DNA from: a halophilic archaeon J07HX64
GTDB taxonomy: Archaea > Halobacteriota > Halobacteria > Halobacteriales > Haloarculaceae
Reading direction: 5' to 3'
NCBI GenBank assembly: GCA_000416085.1
Contig: KE356579.1
Location: 82,857-93,514 of the forward strand
DNA: 10,658 nucleotides
The position numbers were made by a program, and so were the translations under genes. The stretch's first letter is position 1, and every line of letters starts with the position of its first letter. Shown here piece after piece: positions 1 through 7,457 of this stretch. Under the pieces are notes generated by a model that worked only from the letters and a program-made list of their open reading frames with translations, did no database searches and was not told the origin of the DNA.

Positions 1-16
1 GCCCTGCACGCTGCTA

Positions 17-36
17 TCTCCAGTTGAAACAGAGGG
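17..36 (+). promoter_or_regulatory. ORB-like origin recognition box
   Basis: A short block reads TCCAGTTGAAAC followed by AGAGGG. It has the layout of an archaeal origin recognition box: a small imperfect dyad of the TCCA...GAAAC type and then a G-rich stretch, pointing toward orc1. It ends 7 bases before the orc1 start codon. That position would place it over the orc1 promoter, allowing Orc1 to repress its own gene as well as mark the edge of the origin. Only one copy is visible because the window starts at base 1; the other boxes and the AT-rich unwinding element would be upstream. The match is by eye from memory of the motif. Confidence 0.6.
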
Positions 37-43
37 CACATAA

Positions 44-1744
44 ATGTCAGATAGAGAAGAACAAGACGATGGCGCAGGCGACGACGTGGACTCAGACAGT
101 TACGACTGGGAGACCGGTATCGGAACCGACAGCAGACCGGACGATAGCGGGAGTACAGCGGACAGGTCCGGTGACGATAGTCCGGATAGCACGGGCACGT
201 TCACCACCGGGTCGCAGACCCGTTCAGACGAGGGCTCATCCGACTCCAGGGTGTCCAGAACCCCGAGCGAGCGCACGCGTGACACCTCGACCCCGGGCCC
301 CCGCCATTCCGCGGCGACCGGTTCCGATCAAACCAACACGGGCGAGAGTGACACTGTGGAAACAACCGGTTTGTTCGACAATCTCCTCAGTGGTGACCCC
401 ATCTTCGAGGACAAGGAGGTCCTTCGGCCGGCCTACACACCCCGGGATCTCCCCCACCGCGAGGACCAGATCGACAGTATGGCGACTATCCTTGTTTCGG
501 CCATTCGCGGCGACACACCCTCGAACATCCTCATATACGGAAAAACCGGGACCGGCAAGACTGCGAGCGCGAAGTTCGTCAGTGACGAACTCGAGGCCAC
601 CTCACAGAAGTACGATGTCCCCTGTGACGTCGAGTACATAAACTGTGAGGTCACAGACACCCAGTACCGGGTGCTCGCACAGCTCGCGAACCAGTTTATC
701 GAACAGAACCGCAGTCGGATCGACGCCGAGCTCGACAGTCTGGATGCGCTCCGCAAGCGGGCCAGGCGAAACCAGTCGGCGCTCGACGGGACCCGGTTCG
801 ACTCTGTGCGGGCGGTGACCGACGAGATGGGGGAGCTACGGGCCGACCGCGAGTCGTTCGACGATGTCCCGATGACCGGCTGGCCGACCGACCGCGTCTA
901 CAGCTCGTTTTTCGACGCCATCGACTACCGCGAGCGGGTGGTCGTCATCATGCTCGACGAGATAGACAAGCTCGTCGAGAAATCCGGCGACGACACTCTG
1001 TACAACCTCTCGCGAATGAACGCGGATCTCGAGCGGTCGCGGGTCTCGATAATCGGTATCTCGAACGACCTGAAGTTCACCGACTTTCTGGACCCGCGGG
1101 TGAAATCGAGTCTCGGGGAGGAGGAGATCGTCTTTCCACCGTACGACGCGAACCAACTCCGGGATATCCTCGAACATCGCGCCGAGGTCGCCTTCGTGAC
1201 CAACGCGCTGACCGACGAGGTGATTCCGCTGTGTGCGGCCTTTGCTGCGCAGGAACACGGTGATGCCCGGCGCGCGCTCGACCTGCTGCGGACGGCAGGG
1301 GAACTCGCCGAGCGTGACGACACCGACCAGGTTGAGGAGTACCACGTCCGTCGGGCACAGGAGAAAATCGAGATCGACCGTGTCATCGAGGTGGTCCGGA
1401 CTCTCCCCCAGCAGTCGAAGTTCGTGCTCTTTGCCATCATACTCCTCGAGGAGGAGGACGTACACAGTATCAACACCGGCGAGGTTTACAACGTCTACAA
1501 ACAGCTGTGTGGTGAACTCGACACTGACGTGCTCACACAGCGCCGTGTGACCGACCTCATCAGCGAACTCGACATGCTCGGTATCGTCAACGCTGTTGTG
1601 GTCTCGAAGGGCCGATACGGCCGCACAAAGGAGATCAGCCTCTCGGTCCCGCTCGAGGAGACAGAGAGTGTGCTGTCGTCGGACTCACGGCTCAGCGATG
1701 CCGACAACATACAGCCGTCCGTGCAGGCCCGGTTCGATAGCTGA
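44..1744 (+). CDS. orc1: Orc1/Cdc6 replication initiator (Orc1-1 type)
   Basis: This 566-aa AAA+ ATPase binds origin boxes and starts replication by loading the MCM helicase. Residues 1-115 are an acidic, Ser/Thr-rich and probably disordered tail. The AAA+ core follows, with Walker A GKTGTGKT at 166-173, Walker B VIMLDEID at 301-308, sensor 1 around N341 (GISND) and the sensor 2 region GDARRAL at 406-412. Residues from about 445 to 540 form the winged-helix DNA-binding domain, including QRRVTDLISELDMLGIV. The sequence is very close to what I know of the highly conserved haloarchaeal Orc1 that sits at oriC1. The length is usual for that group. The ATG at 44 is followed at once by the acidic tail. 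An ORB-like box lies directly upstream and sec11 and the PolD small subunit gene lie downstream, the arrangement known around haloarchaeal oriC1. All key ATPase residues are intact. Confidence 0.97.
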   Translation: MSDREEQDDGAGDDVDSDSYDWETGIGTDSRPDDSGSTADRSGDDSPDSTGTFTTGSQTRSDEGSSDSRVSRTPSERTRDTSTPGPRHSAATGSDQTNTGESDTVETTGLFDNLLSGDPIFEDKEVLRPAYTPRDLPHREDQIDSMATILVSAIRGDTPSNILIYGKTGTGKTASAKFVSDELEATSQKYDVPCDVEYINCEVTDTQYRVLAQLANQFIEQNRSRIDAELDSLDALRKRARRNQSALDGTRFDSVRAVTDEMGELRADRESFDDVPMTGWPTDRVYSSFFDAIDYRERVVVIMLDEIDKLVEKSGDDTLYNLSRMNADLERSRVSIIGISNDLKFTDFLDPRVKSSLGEEEIVFPPYDANQLRDILEHRAEVAFVTNALTDEVIPLCAAFAAQEHGDARRALDLLRTAGELAERDDTDQVEEYHVRRAQEKIEIDRVIEVVRTLPQQSKFVLFAIILLEEEDVHSINTGEVYNVYKQLCGELDTDVLTQRRVTDLISELDMLGIVNAVVVSKGRYGRTKEISLSVPLEETESVLSSDSRLSDADNIQPSVQARFDS

Positions 1745-1780
1745 CTGGTCGACGACACGACTGAATCCGGAGCCGGCCGG

Positions 1781-2260
1781 TCAGGGGATCTCTCCCCATT
1801 CGCTCTCGTAGTACGTGAGCGCGTCGCGGTCGGATTCAGACAGGGCCGCTGCCTCGACGCGTCCGATGTAGACCGTGTGGTCACCGGCCTCGACGGTTTC
1901 GTGAACCGAGCAGTCGACGTAGCCCAGCGACTCCGAGAACACCGGTGCGCCGGTGGCAGCCGTCTCTGTCGGGTGCTCCTCGAATGGGTCCAGACCCTCG
2001 GCCATCCCCGCGAAGTACTCACCGAGAACCAACTGGTCAGCCGAGAGGATGTTGACACAGTAGTGTGCCGCCTCGCCGCTGACGAGTCGCGCGTGGGCTT
2101 CCGTGTCGTGGTCGAGACAGACCAGCACCAGTGGGGGGTCCAACGAGACGCTCGTGAAGGCGTTTACCGTGATGCCGTGTGGCGGTTCACTGTCGAGTGT
2201 CACCGCCGTCACACCGGTTGCGAACTCACTCACCACGCTCCGCAGGTCGATATCAGTCAC
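1781..2260 (-). CDS. Flavin reductase-like FMN-binding split-barrel protein
   Basis: This 159-aa protein resembles the flavin reductase-like family (HpaC/RutF type), which binds FMN and often reduces flavin with NAD(P)H for a partner oxygenase. Seen motifs are an N-terminal FATGVTAVT strand, the FMN-binding segment TVNAFTSVSLDPPLV at about residues 31-45, and GDHTVYIGRV at about 126-135, which is typical of the barrel end. Length matches the family (about 150-190 aa). The start is a GTG; a TAA in the same frame four codons upstream rules out a longer form. A TATA-like AGATAAAAAGA lies about 39 bases upstream, so the leader is short. The gene converges with orc1, 36 bases apart. No partner oxygenase is nearby, so the substrate is unknown. 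Confidence 0.85.
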   Translation of the reverse strand: MTDIDLRSVVSEFATGVTAVTLDSEPPHGITVNAFTSVSLDPPLVLVCLDHDTEAHARLVSGEAAHYCVNILSADQLVLGEYFAGMAEGLDPFEEHPTETAATGAPVFSESLGYVDCSVHETVEAGDHTVYIGRVEAAALSESDRDALTYYESEWGEIP

Positions 2261-2293
2261 ACAACTCTGTTAGACCCACCTACACATGAAGAT

Positions 2294-2304
2294 TCTTTTT
2301 ATCT
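2294..2304 (-). promoter_or_regulatory. TATA box for the flavin reductase gene
   Basis: On the minus strand this AT-rich stretch reads AGATAAAAAGA and is centred about 39 bases before the GTG start at 2260. Transcription would begin near 2272 and give a leader of about 12 bases. It is the only AT-rich run in the 50-base gap between sec11 and this gene. Confidence 0.55.
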
Positions 2305-2310
2305 CCCGTT

Positions 2311-2997
2311 TCAGGTCTGCAGTCGGAACCAGCCCAGCCACGGGATCCGCGTCTCGGCGGTCCCGATGACCCACCCCGGCCTGACGGGGGCTGTTATCGG
2401 TGCCCTGCCAGCCTGGTCGTAGGTTGGGTTGTTGTCACCTTTCGTTATGAACCCGGCGTGGGTGGCGGTGCACCGGTCCTCGTCGGTGTCACGGAGGAAC
2501 GCGGGGTCGATTGCCTCGTGCTCACACCAGTTCTCACCCTGCTCGACCCAGAACATCGCGCGGTGGATAATCGGCGTCCGCCGACTGTCACCGTTCGGCT
2601 CGAACACGATGACGTCACCGCTGTTACCGAACTGACTGTAACCGGTTTCGGTCCCCACCGCCGCGGTCACGACGCCGGTGTCACTGCCGTTTGCCATCTC
2701 GACACTCCCGTTTGGCTGGAACCGGTCCGTGTCCATGACGAACGCGAGGTCGTTTACCTGCATGTTCGGCTCCATGCTCCCGCTCTCGATTGCGACCATC
2801 GGCGGCCAGATACCGCTTACTGCGAACAGATATGCCCCCAACAGCAACACGGAGACAACACTCGTCGCGAGGTCCCGCGCGAGCAGTGCCCAGTTGGTTC
2901 CGCCCTCCTCCTCGCTCGTCTCCACACCCCACCCCTCCGGTCCCTTTTTTTCACCCTCCTCTAACGTGTCCGCGTCGCTCTCCTCGGGGGGTGACAT
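2311..2997 (-). CDS. sec11: Archaeal signal peptidase I (family S26B, Sec11-like)
   Basis: This membrane-bound serine peptidase removes signal peptides from secreted proteins after Sec export. With the start at 2997 it is 228 aa: an acidic cytoplasmic tail (1-33), one membrane segment at about 44-64, then the catalytic domain outside the membrane. The nucleophile is S74 in the box ESGSMEP. IIHRAMF carries H145 where bacterial enzymes have lysine, which is the ER/archaeal Ser-His type. GDNN with D188 and the nearby D194 complete the acidic box. The frame is open up to an ATG at 3060, but that would add 21 basic residues and leave no room for a promoter. A TTCAAAT box about 28 bases before 2997 supports the shorter form. 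The gene diverges from the PolD small subunit gene, an arrangement known beside oriC1. Confidence 0.93.
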   Translation of the reverse strand: MSPPEESDADTLEEGEKKGPEGWGVETSEEEGGTNWALLARDLATSVVSVLLLGAYLFAVSGIWPPMVAIESGSMEPNMQVNDLAFVMDTDRFQPNGSVEMANGSDTGVVTAAVGTETGYSQFGNSGDVIVFEPNGDSRRTPIIHRAMFWVEQGENWCEHEAIDPAFLRDTDEDRCTATHAGFITKGDNNPTYDQAGRAPITAPVRPGWVIGTAETRIPWLGWFRLQT

Positions 2998-3019
2998 TAC
3001 CTTTGTTACCTGCGGTTCA

Positions 3020-3029
3020 GATTTGAATG
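3020..3029 (-). promoter_or_regulatory. Possible TATA box for sec11
   Basis: The minus strand reads CATTCAAATC here, centred about 28 bases before the preferred sec11 ATG at 2997. That spacing fits leaderless transcription, which is common in haloarchaea. The match to a TATA box is modest. Its main value is to favour the 228-aa form over the 249-aa form. Confidence 0.35.
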
Positions 3030-3061
3030 TTCTGGTCCCCGACTCGGCCCGTTTCGCCACC

Positions 3062-3070
3062 CTTTTTTTC
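3062..3070 (+). promoter_or_regulatory. Possible TATA element for the PolD small subunit gene
   Basis: A run of seven T lies at 3063-3069, about 25 bases before the GTG at 3091, where a TATA element would sit for a leaderless transcript. A pure T run is a poor TATA box, so this is weak support. The 93 bases between the two divergent starts must hold both promoters. Confidence 0.3.
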
Positions 3071-3090
3071 TCCTCCCGCGATGTGTTTGT

Positions 3091-4686
3091 GTGCCATCCG
3101 AGGAGACCGCCCGCGTCGTCGCAGCACTCGCCGACCGCGGCTACAACGCCGACCGCGAGGCGGTCACGCTACTCGCCCGTGCCCCGGACCGCAAGCGGGC
3201 GATCGACCGCGCAGTCGAACTCGCCCCCGACGACGCGCTCGTCCTGTCGGCCGAACACGCCAGCCGTGCACTCGAACCCACCACCCAGTCTGGTGGTCGC
3301 ACACACACCACGCCCGATGTGTCCGACGACACCGCCGCCGGCTCTCACCCCTCTGTTTCAGGTGGAGATCGACAGCCAAAACAACAGGAAGGCGAGGAGA
3401 TACTCCAGTCGAAACAAGGGGGTCGACCGCGGCGGCAGAGCCCACCGAGCAGACTGAAGAACGAGGGGAACGGGCGGGACAGCCCCGCTGCAGCCGTTAG
3501 CGGCGACATCCAGAGCACGGGAACCGGCGAGTACGGCGACTTTGTCTCGGTGTTCAGGGACCGCTACGAGCGACTGTCCGAGATGCTCCGCGGTCGGGTC
3601 ACACATCGGCCGGCCGCGGCGGTTGCCGACCTCTCGGACAACAGTGAGGCCGCGATGATCGGCATGGTCGCGGACGCGTACACCACCTCCGGCGGTCACT
3701 GGCGGTTCGAACTCGAGGACACCAGCGGCACCTACCCCTGTATGGTGCTCGCGGACAGTAAACCCGCCGCGAAGGCTCCCCGGGTGCTCTGTGACGAGGT
3801 GATCGCCGTCGAGGGTGAGATATCGAAACGCCGCGGTGACGACGAGGGTGTGATGTTCGTCGACAGTCTCCAGTTCCCGAACGTCCCCCGGACCCACTCG
3901 CCGTCGACGGCGGACCGGCAGGTCCGGGCCGCGCTCGTCTCCGATGTCCACGTCGGCAGTCAGGAGTTCCTGGCAGACGCGTGGGGTCGGTTCACCGACT
4001 GGCTCCACAGCGACGCCGCCGCCGACGTGGAGTACCTGCTCCTCGCCGGCGACATGGTCGAGGGTGTCGGCGTCTATCCCGGCCAGGACGAGGAACTCGA
4101 CATCGTCGACATCTACGACCAGTACGAGCAGTTCAGCGAGCATCTGAAGGAGGTGCCCGGCGATATGGAGCTGGTGATGATACCCGGCAACCACGACAGC
4201 GTCCGGCTCGCGGAGCCACAACCCGCCTTCGACGACGAACTCCGGAGTATAATGTCCGCACACGATGCGACAATCTCGGCGAACCCCTCGACGGTCACAG
4301 TTGAGGGGGTGTCGGTGCTGATGTACCACGGGGTCTCGCTGGACGAACTCATCGCGGAGCTCCCGGGTGCGGCCTACGAGGACCCGGCGAAGACGATGCG
4401 CTATCTCCTGGAGAAGCGCCACCTCGCACCGCAGTACGGCGGTCAGGTCCGCATCGCCCCCGAGGAACGTGACCACCTCGTTATCGAGGAGGTGCCGGAC
4501 ATCTTCCACGCGGGCCACGTCCACAAGTTCGGATACACCAGACACAACGGGGTGTTGACCGTCAACTCCAGCTGCTGGCAGTCACAGACCGACTTCCAGG
4601 CGAGTGTCAACCTCGACCCCGACGTTGCCTACGCCCCTATCGTCGATCTTCAGACCCTCGAGATGGGGTACGCGCAGTTCGCGTAG
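3091..4686 (+). CDS. polD1: DNA polymerase D small subunit DP1 (proofreading exonuclease)
   Basis: This 531-aa protein is the small subunit of the archaeal replicative polymerase PolD; it carries the 3'-5' exonuclease and partners the large subunit DP2. Residues 1-60 form a small helical domain, and 62-140 is a polar, low-complexity linker. An OB fold covers about 165-265. A metallophosphoesterase (Mre11-like) domain fills the rest. Its metal ligands are visible: SDVHVGS (D285, H287), LAGDMVEG (D321), PGNHD (N367, H368), YHGVS (H413) and HAGHVHKFGY (H476, H478). All are intact, so the exonuclease should be active. The start is GTG; the ATG at 3081 is in another frame. The gene ends one base from the convergent znuB stop. 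Its position next to orc1 and sec11 is the known haloarchaeal origin arrangement. The DP2 gene is not in the window. Confidence 0.95.
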   Translation: MPSEETARVVAALADRGYNADREAVTLLARAPDRKRAIDRAVELAPDDALVLSAEHASRALEPTTQSGGRTHTTPDVSDDTAAGSHPSVSGGDRQPKQQEGEEILQSKQGGRPRRQSPPSRLKNEGNGRDSPAAAVSGDIQSTGTGEYGDFVSVFRDRYERLSEMLRGRVTHRPAAAVADLSDNSEAAMIGMVADAYTTSGGHWRFELEDTSGTYPCMVLADSKPAAKAPRVLCDEVIAVEGEISKRRGDDEGVMFVDSLQFPNVPRTHSPSTADRQVRAALVSDVHVGSQEFLADAWGRFTDWLHSDAAADVEYLLLAGDMVEGVGVYPGQDEELDIVDIYDQYEQFSEHLKEVPGDMELVMIPGNHDSVRLAEPQPAFDDELRSIMSAHDATISANPSTVTVEGVSVLMYHGVSLDELIAELPGAAYEDPAKTMRYLLEKRHLAPQYGGQVRIAPEERDHLVIEEVPDIFHAGHVHKFGYTRHNGVLTVNSSCWQSQTDFQASVNLDPDVAYAPIVDLQTLEMGYAQFA

Positions 4687-4687
4687 C

Positions 4688-5809
4688 TCAGTGCACAGAG
4701 AGCTGTCCGGCAGAGCGCCCGGAGACGGCAACCGCGGCGAGGTAGATGCAGACACCGGCGAGGATTATGGCACCGCCGTTCGGGAGATCCGCGAGAAGCG
4801 CAAAAACGAGTCCCGCGAGCACCGAGACCTGGCCGAAAAGCACCGAGAGCACCAGCAGCTCACGAAAACTTCCGGCGAGCTGTGAGGCCGCCGCGCTCGG
4901 GATGACCAACATCCCGGCGACGAGGATGACACCGAGAATCTGCATCGACCCGACCACGACGACAGCGGTCATCACGACCAGCAGACTGTTGTACCACCCG
5001 ACATTGAGGCGTGCGACCCGTGCAGCCTGTTCGTCGAATGTAATAAACAGAAACTGCTTGTAGTTGACCACGACCAGCGCGACCACGACGACGGTGAGTA
5101 CCGCGACGAGACGCGCGCCGCCGGCGGTGATGATCGCCGAGTCGCCGAACAGGAACGCACGGATGTCGATCGCGACCGGGAACGCGCCCTCGCCCCACGA
5201 GATAACGAGTGTTGCCACCGCGAAACTGCCCGCGAGCGTGATCGCGATCGGAACGTCGCCGTAGGTGTCGGTGTGGGCGGTTAGCCACTGCAGTCCCAGC
5301 GCCGCCGCGGCGCTCACGACGAGCGCGACCAACAGGAGCTGACCGGCGCTCCCGGACAATCCGAGCGCCCCCGCGACGACGACACCGACTGCGACACCGG
5401 CAAAGGCGGTGTGTGCGAGCGTCTCACCGATCAGCGCCATCTGTCGGTGAACGAGAAACGCACCAACGAGCGGCGCCATCACACCCACGAGCACCCCGGT
5501 TGCGACCGCCCGGAGTGTCGTCGACACCCAGAACACGTTCGTTCCAAGCAGGCTATCGACCACCCGGCCGGCGCTCTCGTAGGCCTCGAACCCGGTCTCG
5601 CCGACAGCCCCCGGGGTCCCCGGGAACGTCTGGAGCCAGTCGAACACAACGAGCGCGAGCATCGCCACCGCGAGGGCTCCGGTCACCCCCAGACCGAGAT
5701 ACTCGAGTCCGCTCCGGAGTCGGCCCGACGACAGCAGTCTGTTAGGACCCACGTCGTCGGCGAGTGTGTCGGCGGACTCGTCGGTCTGGTCGGCGGTATC
5801 CTGGCTCAT
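4688..5809 (-). CDS. znuB: Metal (zinc/manganese) ABC transporter permease, ABC-3 family
   Basis: This 373-aa polytopic membrane protein is the channel subunit of a divalent metal importer. Its ABC-3 family features are PLVGAFLVHRQMALIGE followed by LAHTAFAGVAVG (about 113-142), the loop FITFDEQAARVARL (about 255-268), and GVILVAGMLVIPSAAA (about 293-308), which is very typical of ZnuB/MntB proteins. There are roughly eight membrane segments. Members are usually 260-300 aa; here about 90 residues are added at the N terminus, comprising an acidic tail and an extra membrane segment at about 41-60. The ATG overlaps the znuC stop as ATGA, so the two are probably translationally coupled. The metal (Zn, Mn or Fe) cannot be read from the sequence. 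No binding-protein gene is present in the window. Confidence 0.92.
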   Translation of the reverse strand: MSQDTADQTDESADTLADDVGPNRLLSSGRLRSGLEYLGLGVTGALAVAMLALVVFDWLQTFPGTPGAVGETGFEAYESAGRVVDSLLGTNVFWVSTTLRAVATGVLVGVMAPLVGAFLVHRQMALIGETLAHTAFAGVAVGVVVAGALGLSGSAGQLLLVALVVSAAAALGLQWLTAHTDTYGDVPIAITLAGSFAVATLVISWGEGAFPVAIDIRAFLFGDSAIITAGGARLVAVLTVVVVALVVVNYKQFLFITFDEQAARVARLNVGWYNSLLVVMTAVVVVGSMQILGVILVAGMLVIPSAAASQLAGSFRELLVLSVLFGQVSVLAGLVFALLADLPNGGAIILAGVCIYLAAVAVSGRSAGQLSVH

Positions 5810-6543
5810 ACGTGGTGGTCGAGAACACCGCTCCGGCGGCCGTAGGCCTCCTCGATGGCGTCGCTCTCGAGAAACGATGCGGTGTCACCGTGGTGGTACA
5901 GGCGGCGATTGAGACATGCCACCGTGTCGACGTGTGTGGTCAGGATGTCCACGTCGTGCTCGATCAGCACGATGGTCATCCCCTCGGCGTTCAGTTCGTC
6001 GAGCAGGTCGTAGAACGCTGTCCGTGAGTCCACGTCGACGCCAACAGTCGGTTCGTCAAGTGCGAGCAGGTCCGCCTCGGCGGCCAGCGCGCGAGCGATG
6101 AACGTCCGCTGGCGCTGCCCGCCCGACAACCGGTCTATCGGCCGGTCCGCCAGGTCCGTGATACCTACCCGGTCGAGCGCGCGCTCGACGGCTGCCCGGT
6201 CCTCACCTCCGATACGGCTGTGACCGGCGTGGGGGAACCGCCCCATCAGTACCGTCTCCCGAACCGAGATGGGCATCGCGTCACCCCGGTCGGTCGCGCG
6301 CTGTGCGACGTAGCCTACCCGCTCGCCGTCCTCGAACTCGGCCGCCCGCTGTCCGAACAGCCGTACCACCCCCCTGTTGGGCTGTTTCAGCCCGATCATC
6401 AGATGCAACAGTGTTGTCTTTCCCGACCCGTTCGGGCCGAGTATCCCCAGGAACTCACCCTCCTCAACCGACAGTGACACCCCCTCGACTGCGACGGTGT
6501 CCCCGTACCCGAACGTCACATCGTTCAGTTCGACTGCGCTCAC
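5806..6543 (-). CDS. znuC: Metal (zinc/manganese) ABC transporter ATP-binding protein
   Basis: This 245-aa ABC ATPase powers the neighbouring permease. Walker A GPNGSGKT is at 36-43, the Q-loop glutamine at 81, the signature LSGGQ at 139-143, Walker B LLALDEP at 159-165 and the H-loop histidine at 196 (IEHD). All are intact. The frame is open up to an ATG at 6729, but that form would add 62 low-complexity residues, cross the promoter and overlap the divergent gene. The GTG at 6543 gives the usual family length and sits about 35 bases after a TATA-like TTTTTA. The C-terminal part is histidine-rich (RLYHHGD, LDHHV), which may help metal sensing but is common in this family. The last codon overlaps the znuB start (ATGA). 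Confidence 0.92.
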   Translation of the reverse strand: MSAVELNDVTFGYGDTVAVEGVSLSVEEGEFLGILGPNGSGKTTLLHLMIGLKQPNRGVVRLFGQRAAEFEDGERVGYVAQRATDRGDAMPISVRETVLMGRFPHAGHSRIGGEDRAAVERALDRVGITDLADRPIDRLSGGQRQRTFIARALAAEADLLALDEPTVGVDVDSRTAFYDLLDELNAEGMTIVLIEHDVDILTTHVDTVACLNRRLYHHGDTASFLESDAIEEAYGRRSGVLDHHV

Positions 6544-6573
6544 GTGCTCTCTGTTCTGTACAATCTGCTCGAT

Positions 6574-6583
6574 AGTAAAAAGC
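6574..6583 (-). promoter_or_regulatory. TATA box for znuCB
   Basis: On the minus strand this reads GCTTTTTACT, centred about 35 bases before the znuC GTG, giving a leader of roughly 8-10 bases. A second AT-rich stretch just upstream (minus strand GATATAATAAC, 6585-6595) could serve instead and would give a leader of about 20 bases. These are the main AT-rich features in the 180-base gap between znuC and the divergent thiol oxidoreductase gene. Confidence 0.5.
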
Positions 6584-6613
6584 GTTATTATATCTGGCAC
6601 TGTCGTTAATAAC
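6584..6613. promoter_or_regulatory. Inverted repeat, possible metal-regulator operator
   Basis: GTTATTA at 6584-6590 and TAATAAC at 6607-6613 are perfect 7-base complements separated by 16 bases. The second arm also lies in the small palindrome GTTAATAAC (6605-6613). The repeat sits immediately upstream of the znuC TATA box, where a DtxR/MntR-type or other metal sensor would act. It is AT-rich inside GC-rich DNA, so chance pairing is possible. Confidence 0.35.
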
Positions 6614-6694
6614 AAGCCGCGGCGCTCCGCCCGCGACGGCCCCTCCTGTGGTGTGGCCGTCGGTGTCGGTCGGGCGCGGTCCGGCGAGGACAGC

Positions 6695-6702
6695 GTTTTA
6701 TC
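6695..6702 (+). promoter_or_regulatory. TATA box for the DsbA/FrnE-like gene
   Basis: GTTTTATC is centred about 25 bases before the ATG at 6724 and is flanked by GC-rich DNA. The spacing fits a leaderless transcript, the common haloarchaeal arrangement. Confidence 0.6.
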
Positions 6703-6723
6703 GCTCCCGGCCCGACCGGACGT

Positions 6724-7380
6724 ATGCACAACCGACCCGACACAGGGGCAAACGAGGGAGAGGGTGCCACCCTGCTCGTGTACGCGGACTACGTCTGTCC
6801 GTTCTGTTATCTCGGCTACGCCTCACTCGCAGAGTACCGCGAGCGCCGGGACGGTCCGGCAATCGAGACCGACTGGCACCCGTTCGACCTCCGCGGGAGA
6901 GAGCGCCGCCCCGACGGGAGCATCGACGACTCCGTCGAGACCGGCAAGAACGAGGCGTACTTCGAGCAGGCACGGCAGAACGTCGAGCGTCTCGCCGAGG
7001 AGTACGATGTCGAGATGGTTGAGCCACTGATAGAGGGCGTCGACTCGTACGACGCCCAGCGTGTTGCCCTGCGTGCACGTCAGAAGCATCCTGCGGCGTT
7101 CCCTGCCCTCCACAGTGCGGTGTTCGACGCGCTCTGGGTGGACGGTCAGGACATCGGTGATCCCGGGGTGCTCGACACACTCGCCACCGATGCAGGCCTC
7201 CCCGACGGGTTCGTCGCCGAGACACTTGCCGACGAGTCGAGCGCCGGACAGTTGGAGACGGCGTTCGAGACGGCCCGCGGGCGCGGTATCACCGGTGTGC
7301 CGACGTTTGTCGCCGGCGAACACACCGCCCGTGGCGCGGTACCACCCGAACACCTCCGGCGCCTCCTCGAAGGGGTCTGA
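6724..7380 (+). CDS. DsbA-family thiol oxidoreductase, FrnE-like
   Basis: This 218-aa protein has a thioredoxin-like fold with a helical insertion. The redox motif CPFC is at residues 25-28 in LVYADYVCPFCYLGY, close to the N terminus. The cis-proline loop GITGVPTFV puts the conserved proline at 193. WHPFDLRG at about 51-58 is typical of the FrnE/DsbA oxidoreductase group (2-hydroxychromene-2-carboxylate isomerase relatives). Both cysteines are present, so redox activity rather than isomerase activity is expected. No signal peptide or membrane anchor is seen, so the protein is probably cytoplasmic. Length is usual for the group. It is transcribed alone from a TATA box at 6695 and diverges from znuC. 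The substrate is unknown. Confidence 0.88.
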   Translation: MHNRPDTGANEGEGATLLVYADYVCPFCYLGYASLAEYRERRDGPAIETDWHPFDLRGRERRPDGSIDDSVETGKNEAYFEQARQNVERLAEEYDVEMVEPLIEGVDSYDAQRVALRARQKHPAAFPALHSAVFDALWVDGQDIGDPGVLDTLATDAGLPDGFVAETLADESSAGQLETAFETARGRGITGVPTFVAGEHTARGAVPPEHLRRLLEGV

Positions 7381-7394
7381 CTCTCCGCTGTGGT

Positions 7395-7456
7395 CCGACC
7401 ACCCGAACTCTGCCGCCGACCGCGGGGACAACTGGCACCGACTGTCGGGTGGTCGG
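7395..7456. repeat. 12-bp perfect inverted repeat between convergent genes
   Basis: CCGACCACCCGA (7395-7406) and TCGGGTGGTCGG (7445-7456) are perfect complements separated by 38 bases. Two G-U wobble pairs and two more pairs can extend the stem at its base. It lies in the 77-base gap between the convergent FrnE-like gene and the 102-aa gene, touching the latter's stop codon. It could form a hairpin in both transcripts. No T run follows, so it is not a typical archaeal terminator. Confidence 0.6.
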
Positions 7457-7457
7457 G

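Noticed and set aside
836..1465. A 209-codon minus-strand open frame opposite orc1, and a 205-codon plus-strand frame at 24-641
   Set aside because: Both overlap the orc1 AAA+ gene. Their products are Arg/Pro-rich and unlike acidic haloarchaeal proteins.
1877..2422. A 181-codon plus-strand open frame
   Set aside because: It runs antisense to the flavin reductase gene and into sec11, has no promoter and no recognisable motif.
2945..2951. Seven-base T run in sec11 (A run in the coding strand) as a phase-variation site
   Set aside because: The run is short and codes for the ordinary acidic/lysine tail (GEKKG). The similar run at 3063 is intergenic. Nothing else suggests slippage control of this essential gene.
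2678..3457. A 259-codon plus-strand open frame
   Set aside because: It overlaps sec11 in antisense and the PolD small subunit gene in another frame. Its Ser/Pro/Thr-rich product is a codon-shadow pattern.
3358..4545. A 395-codon open frame on the minus strand
   Set aside because: It lies wholly opposite the PolD small subunit gene, which has all its metal-binding motifs. The translation is His/Val/Arg-rich without a family. Long antisense frames are common in GC-rich genomes.
6544..6729. Longer znuC form starting at 6729
   Set aside because: It would add low-complexity residues, overlap the divergent gene and cover the znuC TATA box. The GTG at 6543 fits family length.
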